Source: Ochrobactrum sp. Marseille-Q0166 (GTDB lineage Bacteria; Pseudomonadota; Alphaproteobacteria; Rhizobiales; Rhizobiaceae). Taken from it: a stretch of 64,000 nt of DNA. Positions 18,095-26,849 of the stretch are shown piece after piece. The stretch is from contig NZ_JACJUO010000002.1 of the NCBI RefSeq assembly GCF_014397025.1, positions 1,477,501 through 1,541,500 of the forward strand. Reading direction: 5' to 3'. Numbering within the stretch: the stretch's first letter is position 1; each line of letters starts with the position of its first letter. The notes beneath the pieces are model-generated. The model saw only the letters and a list, made by a program, of their open reading frames with translations, had not been told where the DNA came from and did not search any database. Position numbers and translations under genes: made by a program.

Positions 18095-19147
18095 ATGGTC
18101 GTAAAAGCCTATGGTGCTTATGCCGGTGACAAGCCACTTGAGCCGATCGACATTGCCCGTCGTGCGCCGGGTGCAGAAGATGTGCAGATCGCAATCGCCT
18201 ATTGCGGCGTCTGCCATTCCGATCTGCATCAGGTCCGCTCAGAATGGGGCGGCACGGTCTATCCTTGCGTACCCGGCCACGAAATTGTTGGGCATGTCAC
18301 CGCTGTTGGCGCAAATGTCAGCAAATTCAAGGTTGGTGATACGGTCGGTGTTGGTTGCATGGTCGACAGCTGCCAGCATTGCTATGCCTGCGATGACGGA
18401 CTGGAGCAATATTGCGAACACGGCTTCACGGCCACTTATAATTCGCCGACAACAGATGCGCCAGGCCACACACTGGGCGGCTATTCGCAACAGATCGTTG
18501 TGAAGGACAAGTTCGTTCTCAAGATCAATCATCCGAAGGAACAGCTTGCCGCTGTTGCACCGCTGCTCTGCGCTGGCATCACAACATGGTCGCCGCTGCG
18601 CCACTGGCGCGTCGGTCCGGGCATGAAGGTTGGCATCGTCGGTATCGGCGGTCTTGGACATATGGGCATCAAGCTCGCCCATGCGCTCGGAGCCCATACG
18701 GTCGCCTTCACCACATCCGAGAGCAAGCGTGCAGACGCCAAGGCACTCGGTGCGGATGAAGTCATCGTATCGCGCAACGAAGAAGAGATGAAGGCACATG
18801 CCAATAGCTTCGACTTCATCCTCAACACCGTCGCAGCAAGCCATAATCTCGACGCCTTCACGCAGCTTCTCAAGCGCGACGGCACCCTGACACTGGTTGG
18901 TGTGCCTGAACATGCCCATCCGTCGCCAAGTGTCGCTACGCTGATCTTCAAGCGTCGCTCTATTGCCGGTTCACTGATCGGTGGCATTGCTGAAACGCAG
19001 GAAATGCTCGATTTCTGCGCTGAAAAAGGTATTGTCGCCGATATTGAAATGATAGCAATCCAGGACATCGAAAATGCATATGAACGTATGCAGAAAAGCG
19101 ATGTGAAGTACCGCTTTGTTATCGACAGCGCCACACTCGCAGCTTAA
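18095..19147 (+). CDS. Zinc-dependent NAD(P)-linked alcohol dehydrogenase (YahK/CAD type)
   Basis: Medium-chain dehydrogenase/reductase of 350 aa that interconverts primary alcohols and aldehydes in the cytoplasm. Catalytic zinc ligands appear in CGVCHSD and PGHEIVG; the structural zinc site is the four-cysteine cluster C-x2-C-x2-C-x7-C in DSCQHCYACDDGLEQYC. The nucleotide site is GIVGIGGLGHMGIKLA. The GHT-containing substrate loop (DAPGHTLGGYSQQIVV) matches the YahK/cinnamyl-alcohol group, which usually prefers NADPH. The frame is open 51 bp upstream, but AAGGAG sits 7 nt before the ATG used. It is monocistronic with its own terminator. Confidence 0.92.
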   Translation: MVVKAYGAYAGDKPLEPIDIARRAPGAEDVQIAIAYCGVCHSDLHQVRSEWGGTVYPCVPGHEIVGHVTAVGANVSKFKVGDTVGVGCMVDSCQHCYACDDGLEQYCEHGFTATYNSPTTDAPGHTLGGYSQQIVVKDKFVLKINHPKEQLAAVAPLLCAGITTWSPLRHWRVGPGMKVGIVGIGGLGHMGIKLAHALGAHTVAFTTSESKRADAKALGADEVIVSRNEEEMKAHANSFDFILNTVAASHNLDAFTQLLKRDGTLTLVGVPEHAHPSPSVATLIFKRRSIAGSLIGGIAETQEMLDFCAEKGIVADIEMIAIQDIENAYERMQKSDVKYRFVIDSATLAA

Positions 19148-19159
19148 CGAACTGAAAAG

Positions 19160-19180
19160 CGGCCCGGTTATTCCGGGCCG
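19160..19180. terminator. Bidirectional terminator between adh and lrp-like gene
   Basis: Perfect 8-bp G-C-rich arms CGGCCCGG/CCGGGCCG with a TTATT loop. The minus-strand side is followed by CTTTTC; the plus-strand side has a weaker TTCGATT tail. Confidence 0.75.
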
Positions 19181-19186
19181 TTCGAT

Positions 19187-19645
19187 TCATAGCGGTATTT
19201 CTGACACCTGCTTCACCGTCTGGCTCGGGACGTCGGTCTTGAGGCTTTGAACGCCTTTAATGCGGCTCAAATGCTCCGACTGAAACCGGCGATAGTCTTC
19301 AATGTCCGCGGCCACCACACGGATCATCGCGTCGAAATCCCCCAACATGAAATAGCACTCAACCACCTGTGGCAAGTTGAGGATCGCCTTGGCGAAGGTC
19401 TGAAGTGTTTCTTCATCCTGCTGGTCAAGACGGATACGCACGAAGAATGTCAGCCCTTTGCCGATCTTTGCCGGATTAAGCACCGCGACATAGCGGTCGA
19501 TAACCCCCGCCTCTTCAAGAAGCCGGACACGTCTTAAACAAGGCGATGGCGAAAGCCCCACTTCCCGCGCCAGATCATTGTTGGCGATACGACCGTTGCG
19601 CTGAAGCACGCGAAGAATCCGTCTATCGATATCATCGAGCTTCAT
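19187..19645 (-). CDS. Lrp/AsnC-family transcriptional regulator
   Basis: A 152-aa regulator with an N-terminal HTH (ANNDLAREVGLSPSPCLRRVRLLEEAGVI, about residues 20-50) and a C-terminal RAM/effector domain (VVECYFMLGDFDAMIRVVAADIEDY). These proteins sense amino acids. It is divergent from azlC with 170 bp between them, an arrangement matching the Lrp-type AzlB that controls azlCD in Bacillus, so local control of the exporter in response to branched-chain amino acids is likely. Confidence 0.9.
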   Translation of the reverse strand: MKLDDIDRRILRVLQRNGRIANNDLAREVGLSPSPCLRRVRLLEEAGVIDRYVAVLNPAKIGKGLTFFVRIRLDQQDEETLQTFAKAILNLPQVVECYFMLGDFDAMIRVVAADIEDYRRFQSEHLSRIKGVQSLKTDVPSQTVKQVSEIPL

Positions 19646-19815
19646 TGGCTCTCAATTCCATTTCTGCGAATATAATTGGCATTATCTGCTAAATATTGAT
19701 GCATGATGGCGATCTTTGCAACCCGATTGCTCAAGATATTGGCTACATTGCGCGTCGACTACAAGTGTCGTGTAATTTATGAAAAGCAGGCTTAAAGCCA
19801 GCCAACGGAATTTTG

Positions 19816-20562
19816 ATGGATATTTCACAGACCTATGCGCCGCAAAAAAGCAAGACTACGGGCAATTCTGAATTTCGCCGCGGAGCCGTTGCAGGATTCC
19901 CAGTTTTACTTGGCATTATTCCCTATGCGGTAGTTTTGGGTGCGCTCGCGGCACAAAAAGGGTTGAGTATCGTTGAAGTCCCGTTGATGACCGGTCTCAA
20001 TTTCGCGGGCGGCTCCGAGTTTGCAGCTATTCAGCTCTGGACATCGCCACCGCATATTCTGCTGATTGCAGCGATAACATTTCTCGTAAACAGCCGTCAT
20101 TTGCTAATGGGAGCAGCACTCGCTCCGTTCATCCGTCATCTACCAAAGCGCAAGGCTTTTGCTACGCTTTTTCTCATGTGTGATGAAAGCTGGGCGATTG
20201 GCATTGCCGATGCCAGACGCCGGAAGGCCAAAGGCATCAACTATGCTTTCAGCCTGAAATTTTATGCCGGTGTTGCGGTCCCGTTTTACATCGCATGGGT
20301 GTTCTTCACCACGCTCGGCGCTGCCTTCGGTCCGATGATGGGCGATCTGCGTCCATACGGCTTTGACATGGCCTTCCCGGCAGTCTTCCTTGTGCTGCTT
20401 GCAGGTATGTGGAAAGGCGTGGCCGCCGCGCGGCCATGGCTCGTCAGTCTGGTTGTCGCAGCAACAACTTATCTAACAATCCCCGGCGCTTGGTATGTCG
20501 CAGCCGGTGCGATTTCCGGCCTGATTGCTGCTTACGTACTTGCAGGTGGCGACAATGATTGA
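19816..20562 (+). CDS. azlC: AzlC-family branched-chain amino acid exporter, large subunit
   Basis: Integral membrane protein, 248 aa, with about 6-8 hydrophobic segments; with AzlD it exports branched-chain amino acids or analogues. The family signature GLNFAGGSEFAAIQLW (about 57-72) and NSRHLLMGAALAPFI are present. A TTG immediately upstream could serve as start, but the ATG is preferred. It is translationally coupled to azlD (8-bp overlap) and divergent from an lrp-like regulator. Confidence 0.9.
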   Translation: MDISQTYAPQKSKTTGNSEFRRGAVAGFPVLLGIIPYAVVLGALAAQKGLSIVEVPLMTGLNFAGGSEFAAIQLWTSPPHILLIAAITFLVNSRHLLMGAALAPFIRHLPKRKAFATLFLMCDESWAIGIADARRRKAKGINYAFSLKFYAGVAVPFYIAWVFFTTLGAAFGPMMGDLRPYGFDMAFPAVFLVLLAGMWKGVAAARPWLVSLVVAATTYLTIPGAWYVAAGAISGLIAAYVLAGGDND

Positions 20563-20854
20563 TCCAATAGCAATTGCAGCTATCGTACTGATGGCAAGCG
20601 TCACCTATCTCACGCGCATTGGCGGTTATATTCTGTTGCGCAATCGGACACTCAGCAAGCGTGCCACAGCTGTCATGGAAGCAGCCCCCGGCTGCGTGCT
20701 GATTTCAGTGATTGCGCCAGATTTCGTATCAGACAAACCGGCCGATCTCGCAGCGCTTGCCATCACCATTCTTGCGGCAACCCGCTTTTCCATGCTGCCA
20801 ACCGTCATCATTGGCATCTGTTCGGCAGGCTTTTTCCGCTATCTGATGGGCTAA
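20555..20854 (+). CDS. azlD: AzlD-family branched-chain amino acid exporter, small subunit
   Basis: A 99-aa membrane protein with three to four helices, beginning MIDPIAIAAIVLMAS. The TYLTRIGGYIL segment is typical of AzlD. It overlaps the end of azlC by 8 bp (ATGATTGA). Its stop codon overlaps that of the convergent LysR gene by 4 bp, so there is no room for a terminator. Confidence 0.9.
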   Translation: MIDPIAIAAIVLMASVTYLTRIGGYILLRNRTLSKRATAVMEAAPGCVLISVIAPDFVSDKPADLAALAITILAATRFSMLPTVIIGICSAGFFRYLMG

Positions 20855-21741
20855 TTTGACGACGCAAGCACGCTTAGAATCCACTCGCGAAAAGCGCGAA
20901 TTTTGGGCATATTCTTTCGTGCTTTGGGATAGACCAACCAATAGGCCTGTCCGTCATCGCAAAGAAGATCAAAGGGTTGGACCAGTTGCCCGGATGCCAG
21001 TTCTGCCGCATGAAATGCAGGCGTCAGAATGCCCACGCCCTGCCCGGCGGCGGCGGCTCGCCCTTCCAGATGCTGCGCACCATAACGGCTGAATGAGTTG
21101 CCCTTGATGTCCGGATTTTCAATTCCGGCAGCCTTGTACCAGATTTTCCACCATGGATCGTTGGGATCGACAGCGCGAAGACGCAACAGATCCGATGGTT
21201 CCCTGATACCTCCGACCGATTCAATAAGCTTGGGACTGAGCATCGGTGAGAACTGCGCCTTGATCAGCTCATGCGCCTCAAGCCCCGGCCAATTTCCTCG
21301 CCCGGCGCGAATGGCCATATCGACATTTGACGTCGAGAAATCAATTATATCGTTTGAGGTATCCAGTCGCACAGCCAGTGCCGGATGTTGCATCTGAAAC
21401 GATCCCAACCGCTGCACGAGCCAGTTTGATGCAAAAGTCACCACAGCGCTGATCGTCAAAACGCCTTGTGTATCTTCGCGTGCCGATGCAAAGGCGGCGC
21501 GCATGGTTTCAAAAGCATCATTGATGGCAGGAGCGAGACGTTTGCCCAGTTCGGTCAATTCGACCTGGCGCGGTTTACGCAGAAACAGTGGTGCACCGAC
21601 GCGTTCTTCCAGCAATTTGATCTGATAGCTGACAGCAGCCTGTGTCATCCCAAGCTCTTCCGCCGCACGGGTAAAGCTCGCATGGCGGGAAGCGGATTCA
21701 AAAACGCGAATGGCTGCCAGAGATGGTAGGACTGTCGTCAT
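20851..21741 (-). CDS. LysR-family transcriptional regulator (GcvA-like)
   Basis: Regulator of 296 aa with an N-terminal winged HTH (SFTRAAEELGMTQAAVSYQIKLLEERVGAPLF) and a substrate-binding-like effector domain containing FASNWLVQRLGSFQMQHP and NVDMAIRAGRGNWPGLEAH, typical of the GcvA subgroup. An in-frame ATG nine codons upstream exists, with AAGGAGG between the two ATGs; the site therefore favours the downstream start used here, although spacing is long (11 nt). Its target is unclear because neighbours are either convergent or the small DUF1127 gene divergent from it. Confidence 0.88.
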   Translation of the reverse strand: MTTVLPSLAAIRVFESASRHASFTRAAEELGMTQAAVSYQIKLLEERVGAPLFLRKPRQVELTELGKRLAPAINDAFETMRAAFASAREDTQGVLTISAVVTFASNWLVQRLGSFQMQHPALAVRLDTSNDIIDFSTSNVDMAIRAGRGNWPGLEAHELIKAQFSPMLSPKLIESVGGIREPSDLLRLRAVDPNDPWWKIWYKAAGIENPDIKGNSFSRYGAQHLEGRAAAAGQGVGILTPAFHAAELASGQLVQPFDLLCDDGQAYWLVYPKARKNMPKIRAFREWILSVLASSN

Positions 21742-21858
21742 AATACATAAGGCCTCCTTATATCTCATAATCGACGTTCAATTGGAAAACAACGCATTTT
21801 TCCATCATAAACATAGGCACAATTTAACCGGATATCTTAGAAAAAATCGAGATCGACC

Positions 21859-22083
21859 ATGCGTGATGTTGAGATCAACTCATCAGCGATTGCCGTTGTT
21901 TGCCCTGAAAAAATAGTGTCGTCCGGCCTGCGTGCATGGATTGCACACTTGTTCGAGCGCAAGGGAAAGCGCGGTGTCCTCAGCGAACACGCGCCGGACT
22001 ATTTACTGCACGATGTGGGCATCAAAGACGGAAGGCCATCCCGTTTTGACCGTGGCGGACATAAGCTGCCCGAATGGCGATAG
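21859..22083 (+). CDS. DUF1127 (YjiS-like) small protein
   Basis: A 74-aa protein with the DUF1127 core near its end (LSEHAPDYLLHDVGIKDGRPSRF), matching the family's L-s-x-h-x-L-x-D-i-G pattern. DUF1127 proteins are abundant in Rhizobiales and some bind RNA or affect phosphate and carbon metabolism; function here is unknown. It stands alone between a divergent LysR gene and a convergent GntR gene. Confidence 0.75.
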   Translation: MRDVEINSSAIAVVCPEKIVSSGLRAWIAHLFERKGKRGVLSEHAPDYLLHDVGIKDGRPSRFDRGGHKLPEWR

Positions 22084-22153
22084 TTGCTGGTGTTTCGCAT
22101 TATCCGACGCAAAATCGAATCCAAAACCCCTCCGCACTTTTGCAGGAAATGCC

Positions 22154-22819
22154 TTAGCCACTTACCACCGCAAAGCCACGCGCTTTCAATCCCCGTCGGT
22201 CCTCACGCAGATTATCGATCAGGCGAGAGCGACTTCCACCCAGATGCGATGTCATCAGAGCCGTTGCTTGCGATGCATCTCCTTCCCGCACCGCATCCAG
22301 AATAGCATGATGCTGTTGCCATGCGCGCGCAAGCGCATCCGCATCGCGCACTTCAAGCCAGCGCGCCCGCGAAAGCCGCTGCATGGCATCGCGAACACCG
22401 CGGCTCAGAAACTCATTGCCTGAAATCCGGGCCAGCTCGATGTGAAAATCCATACCGACACGATGCCACTCCTCGCGTGTGCTTGTGGCATCGCAACTGT
22501 TGAGCATTTCGGCAATTGCCTCCACACCACTGCGATCTTCCAGCGTGCAAGTGACGTTGAGGGCGGCAATCTCCAGCGCCTCACGATAAACACCAATCTG
22601 CTCAATCTCCGCGAGATTGATCGGTGAAACGGTCCAGCCGCGCCCTTCCCTTCCGACAAGCCCTTCGGCTTCAAGGCGCAAAAGCGCCGCACGGATCGGC
22701 GTGCGTGATGCATTGAACTGCGCTTCGATCCAGCGTTCAGTCAGCCGTTCGCCCGGCCCCAGCTCAAGTCCGAGGATCATATCGCGTAACTGTTCTTCGA
22801 CTTGACGCATCTGTGACAT
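22154..22819 (-). CDS. GntR-family (FCD) transcriptional regulator
   Basis: Regulator of 221 aa: N-terminal winged HTH (GPGERLTERWIEAQFNASRTPIRAALLRLEAEGLV) and C-terminal FCD ligand domain with helical pattern (DFHIELARISGN, WQQHHAILDAVREGD) whose His/Asp residues usually bind a metal and a carboxylic acid. The frame is open much further upstream, including an ATG inside the palindrome at 22888, but GAGGG lies 5-6 nt before the ATG used. It is divergent from an MFS gene and very likely controls that gene and itself through the palindrome between them. Confidence 0.88.
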   Translation of the reverse strand: MSQMRQVEEQLRDMILGLELGPGERLTERWIEAQFNASRTPIRAALLRLEAEGLVGREGRGWTVSPINLAEIEQIGVYREALEIAALNVTCTLEDRSGVEAIAEMLNSCDATSTREEWHRVGMDFHIELARISGNEFLSRGVRDAMQRLSRARWLEVRDADALARAWQQHHAILDAVREGDASQATALMTSHLGGSRSRLIDNLREDRRGLKARGFAVVSG

Positions 22820-22878
22820 TGGACCCTCGATATCCTCGCGCCCGACTGATTGACAAGCCTTCTGGACAAGCGCATGTA

Positions 22879-22912
22879 TGTATTCCATTTTGGTATCCCA
22901 AAATGGAATACA
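22879..22912. promoter_or_regulatory. Perfect 34-bp palindromic operator in the gntR-MFS divergent region
   Basis: Left arm TGTATTCCATTTTGG (22879-22893), spacer TATC, right arm CCAAAATGGAATACA (22898-22912): 15 of 15 bases pair. It lies between the chosen starts of the GntR regulator and the MFS transporter. Because of the symmetry each arm contains ATGGAATAC on its outward strand, giving both genes a spurious in-frame upstream ATG. The most likely binder is the adjacent GntR protein (inference). Confidence 0.8.
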
Positions 22913-22944
22913 ATGCAACAACGCATAAAAACACGGAACACAGC

Positions 22945-24225
22945 ATGAGCACCCAGCACGCCACAAGCGGCGGCAAGGCCACAATCAACGCGGATGTAAA
23001 GAACGCGACCGCCGCAGACGAAATTCACGAACGCTACTGGAAGCAGAACCTTCTCATCTGCCTGATCGGTTCGTTCACCACGCTTGTTGCCATGTCGCTG
23101 CTTCTGCCGTTCCTGCCGCTTTATGTGGAACAACTGGGCGTCGCTGATCACGCCGCTATCGTGCAATGGTCCGGCATTGCCTATGGCGCGACCTTTCTCG
23201 CAGCTGCTATCGTCGCTCCGTTCTGGGGCAAGCTCGGCGATCTTTATGGCCGCAAGCTGATGCTGATCCGCGCAAGCCTTGGCATGGCAATTGCCATGTC
23301 GCTGATGGGCATGGTCACAGATATCTGGCAGCTCGTCGCACTCCGCCTGTTCGTCGGTATTGCAGGCGGCTATTCGTCGGGTTCCATGATCCTCGTCGCG
23401 ACCCAGACACCAAGGGACAAGACTGGCTGGGCGCTCGGCGCACTTTCTGCCGGCATCATGGCAGGCAATCTGGCTGGCCCTCTGCTGGGTGGCGCGCTTC
23501 CTCCACTGATCGGCATTCGAGCAACCTTCTGGCTCGCTGGCAGCGTGATCTTCCTGACCTTCCTTGCAACAACATTTCTGATCCGCGAAGATCGCAAACC
23601 ACCCAAGCGAAACAAGGAACAAAAGAAGCAATCGATTTGGGCAGCGGTTCCCGACCGCAGACCCGTCATTGCCATGCTTGCGACCGGTATGTTGCTGATG
23701 TTCGCCAATATGTCGATCGAACCGATCATCACCGTCTATGTAATGCAGCTGATGGATGACCAGACCAAGGTCACTCTGATTTCCGGTGTCGTGATGGCTG
23801 CGGCAGCGCTCGGCAGCATCCTGTCGGCCTCGCGTCTTGGCCGTCTGGCAGATCGCATCGGCCATACCCGCGTTATCATCGGAGCTTTGATGATCGCAGC
23901 GTTTTTGCTCATTCCGCAGGCTTTCGTAACCGAAGCATGGCAGCTGATAGGTTTGCGCTTCCTGATGGGCTTGGCACTGGGCGGCCTTTTACCCTGCATC
24001 AGCAGCGTTATCCGGCACAATGTCCCTGACCGCATTGCAGGCAGCGTACTTGGTCTATCTGTTTCCGCACAATATGTCGGGCAAGTTGCGGGTCCGGTCG
24101 CCGGTGGCTTTGTCGGCGGACGCATGGGAATGCCGTGGGTGTTTATCGGTACCAGCGTGCTGATTGCAGCAGGCGCTTTCTATAATTGGGTGGCGTTGAA
24201 ACGCGCCACCCAAATCGGCAACTAA
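22945..24225 (+). CDS. MFS transporter, putative drug/metabolite efflux (MdtG-like)
   Basis: Inner-membrane major-facilitator protein, about 426 aa, with 12 predicted helices in two halves joined by a basic loop (REDRKPPKRNKEQKKQ). The loop 2-3 signature GKLGDLYGRKLMLIR and its repeat GRLADRIGHTRVII are intact; GLSVSAQYVGQVAGPVAGG resembles the DHA1/MdtG efflux group. The start is uncertain: an in-frame ATG at 22903 lies inside the operator, while this ATG (MSTQHATS) leaves the operator in the leader. Control by the divergent GntR is likely; the substrate is unknown. Its stop overlaps that of the convergent SDR gene by 4 bp. Confidence 0.85.
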   Translation: MSTQHATSGGKATINADVKNATAADEIHERYWKQNLLICLIGSFTTLVAMSLLLPFLPLYVEQLGVADHAAIVQWSGIAYGATFLAAAIVAPFWGKLGDLYGRKLMLIRASLGMAIAMSLMGMVTDIWQLVALRLFVGIAGGYSSGSMILVATQTPRDKTGWALGALSAGIMAGNLAGPLLGGALPPLIGIRATFWLAGSVIFLTFLATTFLIREDRKPPKRNKEQKKQSIWAAVPDRRPVIAMLATGMLLMFANMSIEPIITVYVMQLMDDQTKVTLISGVVMAAAALGSILSASRLGRLADRIGHTRVIIGALMIAAFLLIPQAFVTEAWQLIGLRFLMGLALGGLLPCISSVIRHNVPDRIAGSVLGLSVSAQYVGQVAGPVAGGFVGGRMGMPWVFIGTSVLIAAGAFYNWVALKRATQIGN

Positions 24226-24971
24226 ATCGAATAGCCACCATCGACGCTGAGCGCGGTTCCTGTCACCATTGACGATTCATCCGACGCAAGGAAAAGTGCA
24301 GCTTCGGCAACATCTTCAGGCTTGGAAAACCGGCCAAGCGGGATGGTGGCTTTCATCCCTTCACGCGCCTGCGGTGTATCTTCTGCCAAAAACAATCCGA
24401 GAGCTTCCCCCTCGCTTTCAGCGGGGCAGATGCAGTTGACGCGAATATTCTTCCCAGCAAGTTCAAGTGCCATCGCCTTGGTGGCGCTGACCACCCAGCC
24501 TTTGGAAGCAGCAAACCATGTAAGGCCCTTGCGTGGACGATTGGCCATGGCCGAGGCGGTATTGATAATGACGCCGCTGCCCTGATGTTCCATGATCGGA
24601 ACAATAAGCAACGTCGAATGATAAATCGCCTTCATGTTAACTGCATTGATAAGATCAAAATTATGCTCATCCACGTCCGTCAAAGGCATGTTGCGATGCG
24701 TAAATCCGGCGTTGTTGACCATGATGTCGATACGACCGAACTTGTCGAAAGCAGCGCGTGCCAGCCGCTCCATATCATCATTACGAGAAACATCCGCCTG
24801 CACGGACAAGGCATTCTCCCCAATATCAGCCAACTCGTCTTCAAGACGTTTCACATTGACATCAGCCAGCACGACCTTCGCGCCTTCGGCTGCAAATCGG
24901 CGCGCTATGGCAGAACCGAAACCCGATCCCGCACCTGTGATGATCGCAACCTTATCCTGCAGCCTCTTCAT
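24222..24971 (-). CDS. SDR-family protein with the catalytic Tyr replaced by Phe
   Basis: Short-chain dehydrogenase/reductase of 249 aa. The cofactor motif TGAGSGFG (12-19), the ADVNV loop, NNAG (86-89) and the catalytic serine S140 are all present. The active-site YxxxK reads FAASK: the codon is TTT, so F153 stands where tyrosine is expected, 13 residues after S140, with K157 kept. The surrounding TW-x-x-ASKGW pattern is otherwise normal. Without the tyrosine hydroxyl the usual oxidoreduction should be severely reduced, so the protein may be inactive, use a changed chemistry or have a non-catalytic role. It converges on the MFS gene. Confidence 0.88.
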   Translation of the reverse strand: MKRLQDKVAIITGAGSGFGSAIARRFAAEGAKVVLADVNVKRLEDELADIGENALSVQADVSRNDDMERLARAAFDKFGRIDIMVNNAGFTHRNMPLTDVDEHNFDLINAVNMKAIYHSTLLIVPIMEHQGSGVIINTASAMANRPRKGLTWFAASKGWVVSATKAMALELAGKNIRVNCICPAESEGEALGLFLAEDTPQAREGMKATIPLGRFSKPEDVAEAALFLASDESSMVTGTALSVDGGYSI

Positions 24972-25254
24972 GTCATTCTCCTTTTGCGGATGAGAGATAT
25001 GATCCGCGCGTCAAATCAATAAAACTTTGTTCAGCCTAGCTGTGTTCATGCCTGAATAAGGCTCTATGTTGAGCATGTCATCTGTGCATTTGCAGTTAAC
25101 TGAAATGCTATGCCAGCCGCAATTGATAACATTTATGGGAATTTAACATTGGAGAGTTGAATTTAAATCGATTAGATTATAGACAAGAGGTGCGCCAAAA
25201 TCGCAATCTGCTATTAGCAAAGTGATTTGCGCCAGAAGTGGAAGAGAACAGTAT

Positions 25255-26727
25255 ATGACCAGCCAGATAATACCGGTAGAGCCCTTCGATTGTATCGTTT
25301 TTGGCGGCTCTGGCGATCTTGCCGAACGCAAACTGATTCCTGCGCTTTATCAGCGCCAGCGTGCAGGTCAGCTCAGTGAGCCGACGCGTATCATCGGTGC
25401 TTCGCGTAGCCCCATGACCGATGAGGAATATCGCAAATTTGCCCGCGATGCGATCAACGAGCATGTCAAAGCCCAAGAAATCGACGCCAAGGAAGTCGAG
25501 ACTTTTATTGCTCGCCTCACCTATGTTGCAGTCGATGCAAAGTCGGAAGACGGCTGGGCAGCTTTGAAAGAGGCCATCGGCAAGAAGCCTGAAAAGATTC
25601 GCGCATTCTATCTGGCCGTAAGCCCGACGCTGTTTGGCGATATAGCAAACCGCCTCAAGTCGCATGGTCTTATCACGCGCGACACCCGCATAATCGTTGA
25701 AAAGCCGATTGGCCGTGATCTTGAAACCGCCAATGCACTCAACGACACCATCGGCAGCGTCTTCCGCGAAGACCAGATTTTCCGTATCGACCATTATCTG
25801 GGCAAGGAAACTGTTCAGAACCTGATGGCTCTGCGCTTCGCCAATGCGCTTTATGAGCCACTTTGGAATTCCGCTCACATCGACCATGTGCAGATCACGG
25901 TTGCAGAATCTGTCGGGCTTGAAGGCCGTGCGGGCTATTACAACACCGCTGGTGCACTGCGCGATATGGTGCAGAACCATATTCTCCAGCTTCTTTGCCT
26001 TGTTGCCATGGAGCCGCCGTCGTCGCTCGAAGCCGATGCTGTGCATGACGAAAAGGTAAAGGTGCTGCGCTCGCTGAAGCCAATCACCACCGCGAATGTC
26101 GAAGATGTTACGGTCCGCGGCCAGTATCGCGCCGGCGCATCTGCTGGCGGCCCTGTTAAAGGGTATCTTGAAGATCTCGGCAGCGACGACAGCAACACGG
26201 AAACCTTTGTTGCGCTCAAGGCTGAAATCGAAAACTGGCGCTGGGCTGGCGTTCCTTTCTATATGCGCACCGGCAAACGACTTGCATCGCGCGTTTCGGA
26301 AATCGTCGTCACCTTCAAGCCGATCCCGCATTCGATTTTCGGTGAAAATGCTGGCAAGGTCGTTGCAAACCAGCTCGTTATCCGTCTGCAGCCCGATGAA
26401 GGCGTCAAACAGTGGCTGATGATCAAGGATCCAGGTCCAGGCGGCATGCGTCTGCGTCACGTTCCACTCGACATGAGCTTTGCCGAATCCTTCAATGAAC
26501 GCAACCCGGATGCCTATGAACGCCTGATCATGGACGTCGTTCGTGGCAACCAGACCCTGTTCATGCGACGCGATGAAGTTGAAGCTGCATGGCGCTGGGT
26601 TGACCCTATTCTGAAGGGTTGGGACGTCAACAACCAACAGGTTCAGGGCTACACGTCTGGCACATGGGGTCCGTCGTCTTCGATCGCTCTTATCGAGCGT
26701 GACGGACGGACTTGGCACGAAAGCTGA
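25255..26727 (+). CDS. zwf: Glucose-6-phosphate 1-dehydrogenase
   Basis: Cytoplasmic enzyme of 490 aa oxidising glucose-6-phosphate to 6-phosphogluconolactone with NADP. The nucleotide site GGSGDLAERK lies at residues 17-26 and the active-site signature RIDHYLGKE at 177-185. The frame is open 33 bp upstream, but this ATG follows GGAAGAG and gives the normal N-terminus. First gene of zwf-pgl-edd, which channels hexose into the Entner-Doudoroff pathway; the aldolase gene eda is not in the window. The 283-bp upstream region is AT-rich and should hold the operon promoter. Confidence 0.96.
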   Translation: MTSQIIPVEPFDCIVFGGSGDLAERKLIPALYQRQRAGQLSEPTRIIGASRSPMTDEEYRKFARDAINEHVKAQEIDAKEVETFIARLTYVAVDAKSEDGWAALKEAIGKKPEKIRAFYLAVSPTLFGDIANRLKSHGLITRDTRIIVEKPIGRDLETANALNDTIGSVFREDQIFRIDHYLGKETVQNLMALRFANALYEPLWNSAHIDHVQITVAESVGLEGRAGYYNTAGALRDMVQNHILQLLCLVAMEPPSSLEADAVHDEKVKVLRSLKPITTANVEDVTVRGQYRAGASAGGPVKGYLEDLGSDDSNTETFVALKAEIENWRWAGVPFYMRTGKRLASRVSEIVVTFKPIPHSIFGENAGKVVANQLVIRLQPDEGVKQWLMIKDPGPGGMRLRHVPLDMSFAESFNERNPDAYERLIMDVVRGNQTLFMRRDEVEAAWRWVDPILKGWDVNNQQVQGYTSGTWGPSSSIALIERDGRTWHES

Positions 26728-26788
26728 TAAAGCACATGCCGGGAGCGTTGACAGACTTTCCCGGATCAGTCTTTGTGCCAGAAAATAA

Positions 26789-26827
26789 AGAGCGAGCACA
26801 AATATCTTATATGGGTGTGCTCGCTCT
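26789..26827 (+). other. Hairpin between zwf and pgl
   Basis: Perfect 12-bp arms AGAGCGAGCACA/TGTGCTCGCTCT with a 15-nt loop and no T-tract, ending 22 bp before the pgl start. It is more likely an mRNA processing or stability element than a terminator. Confidence 0.6.
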
Positions 26828-26849
26828 GGACTGACTTGAAAGGTATGGC

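Noticed and set aside
22777..23865. Open frame of 362 codons antisense to the MFS gene
   Set aside because: It overlaps the palindrome and a clear 12-helix transporter; its own translation is rich in Cys/His with no recognised domain.
25177..26799. Long open frame of 540 codons antisense to zwf
   Set aside because: Mirror of a highly conserved gene; its translation has no family pattern and zwf motifs on the plus strand are complete.
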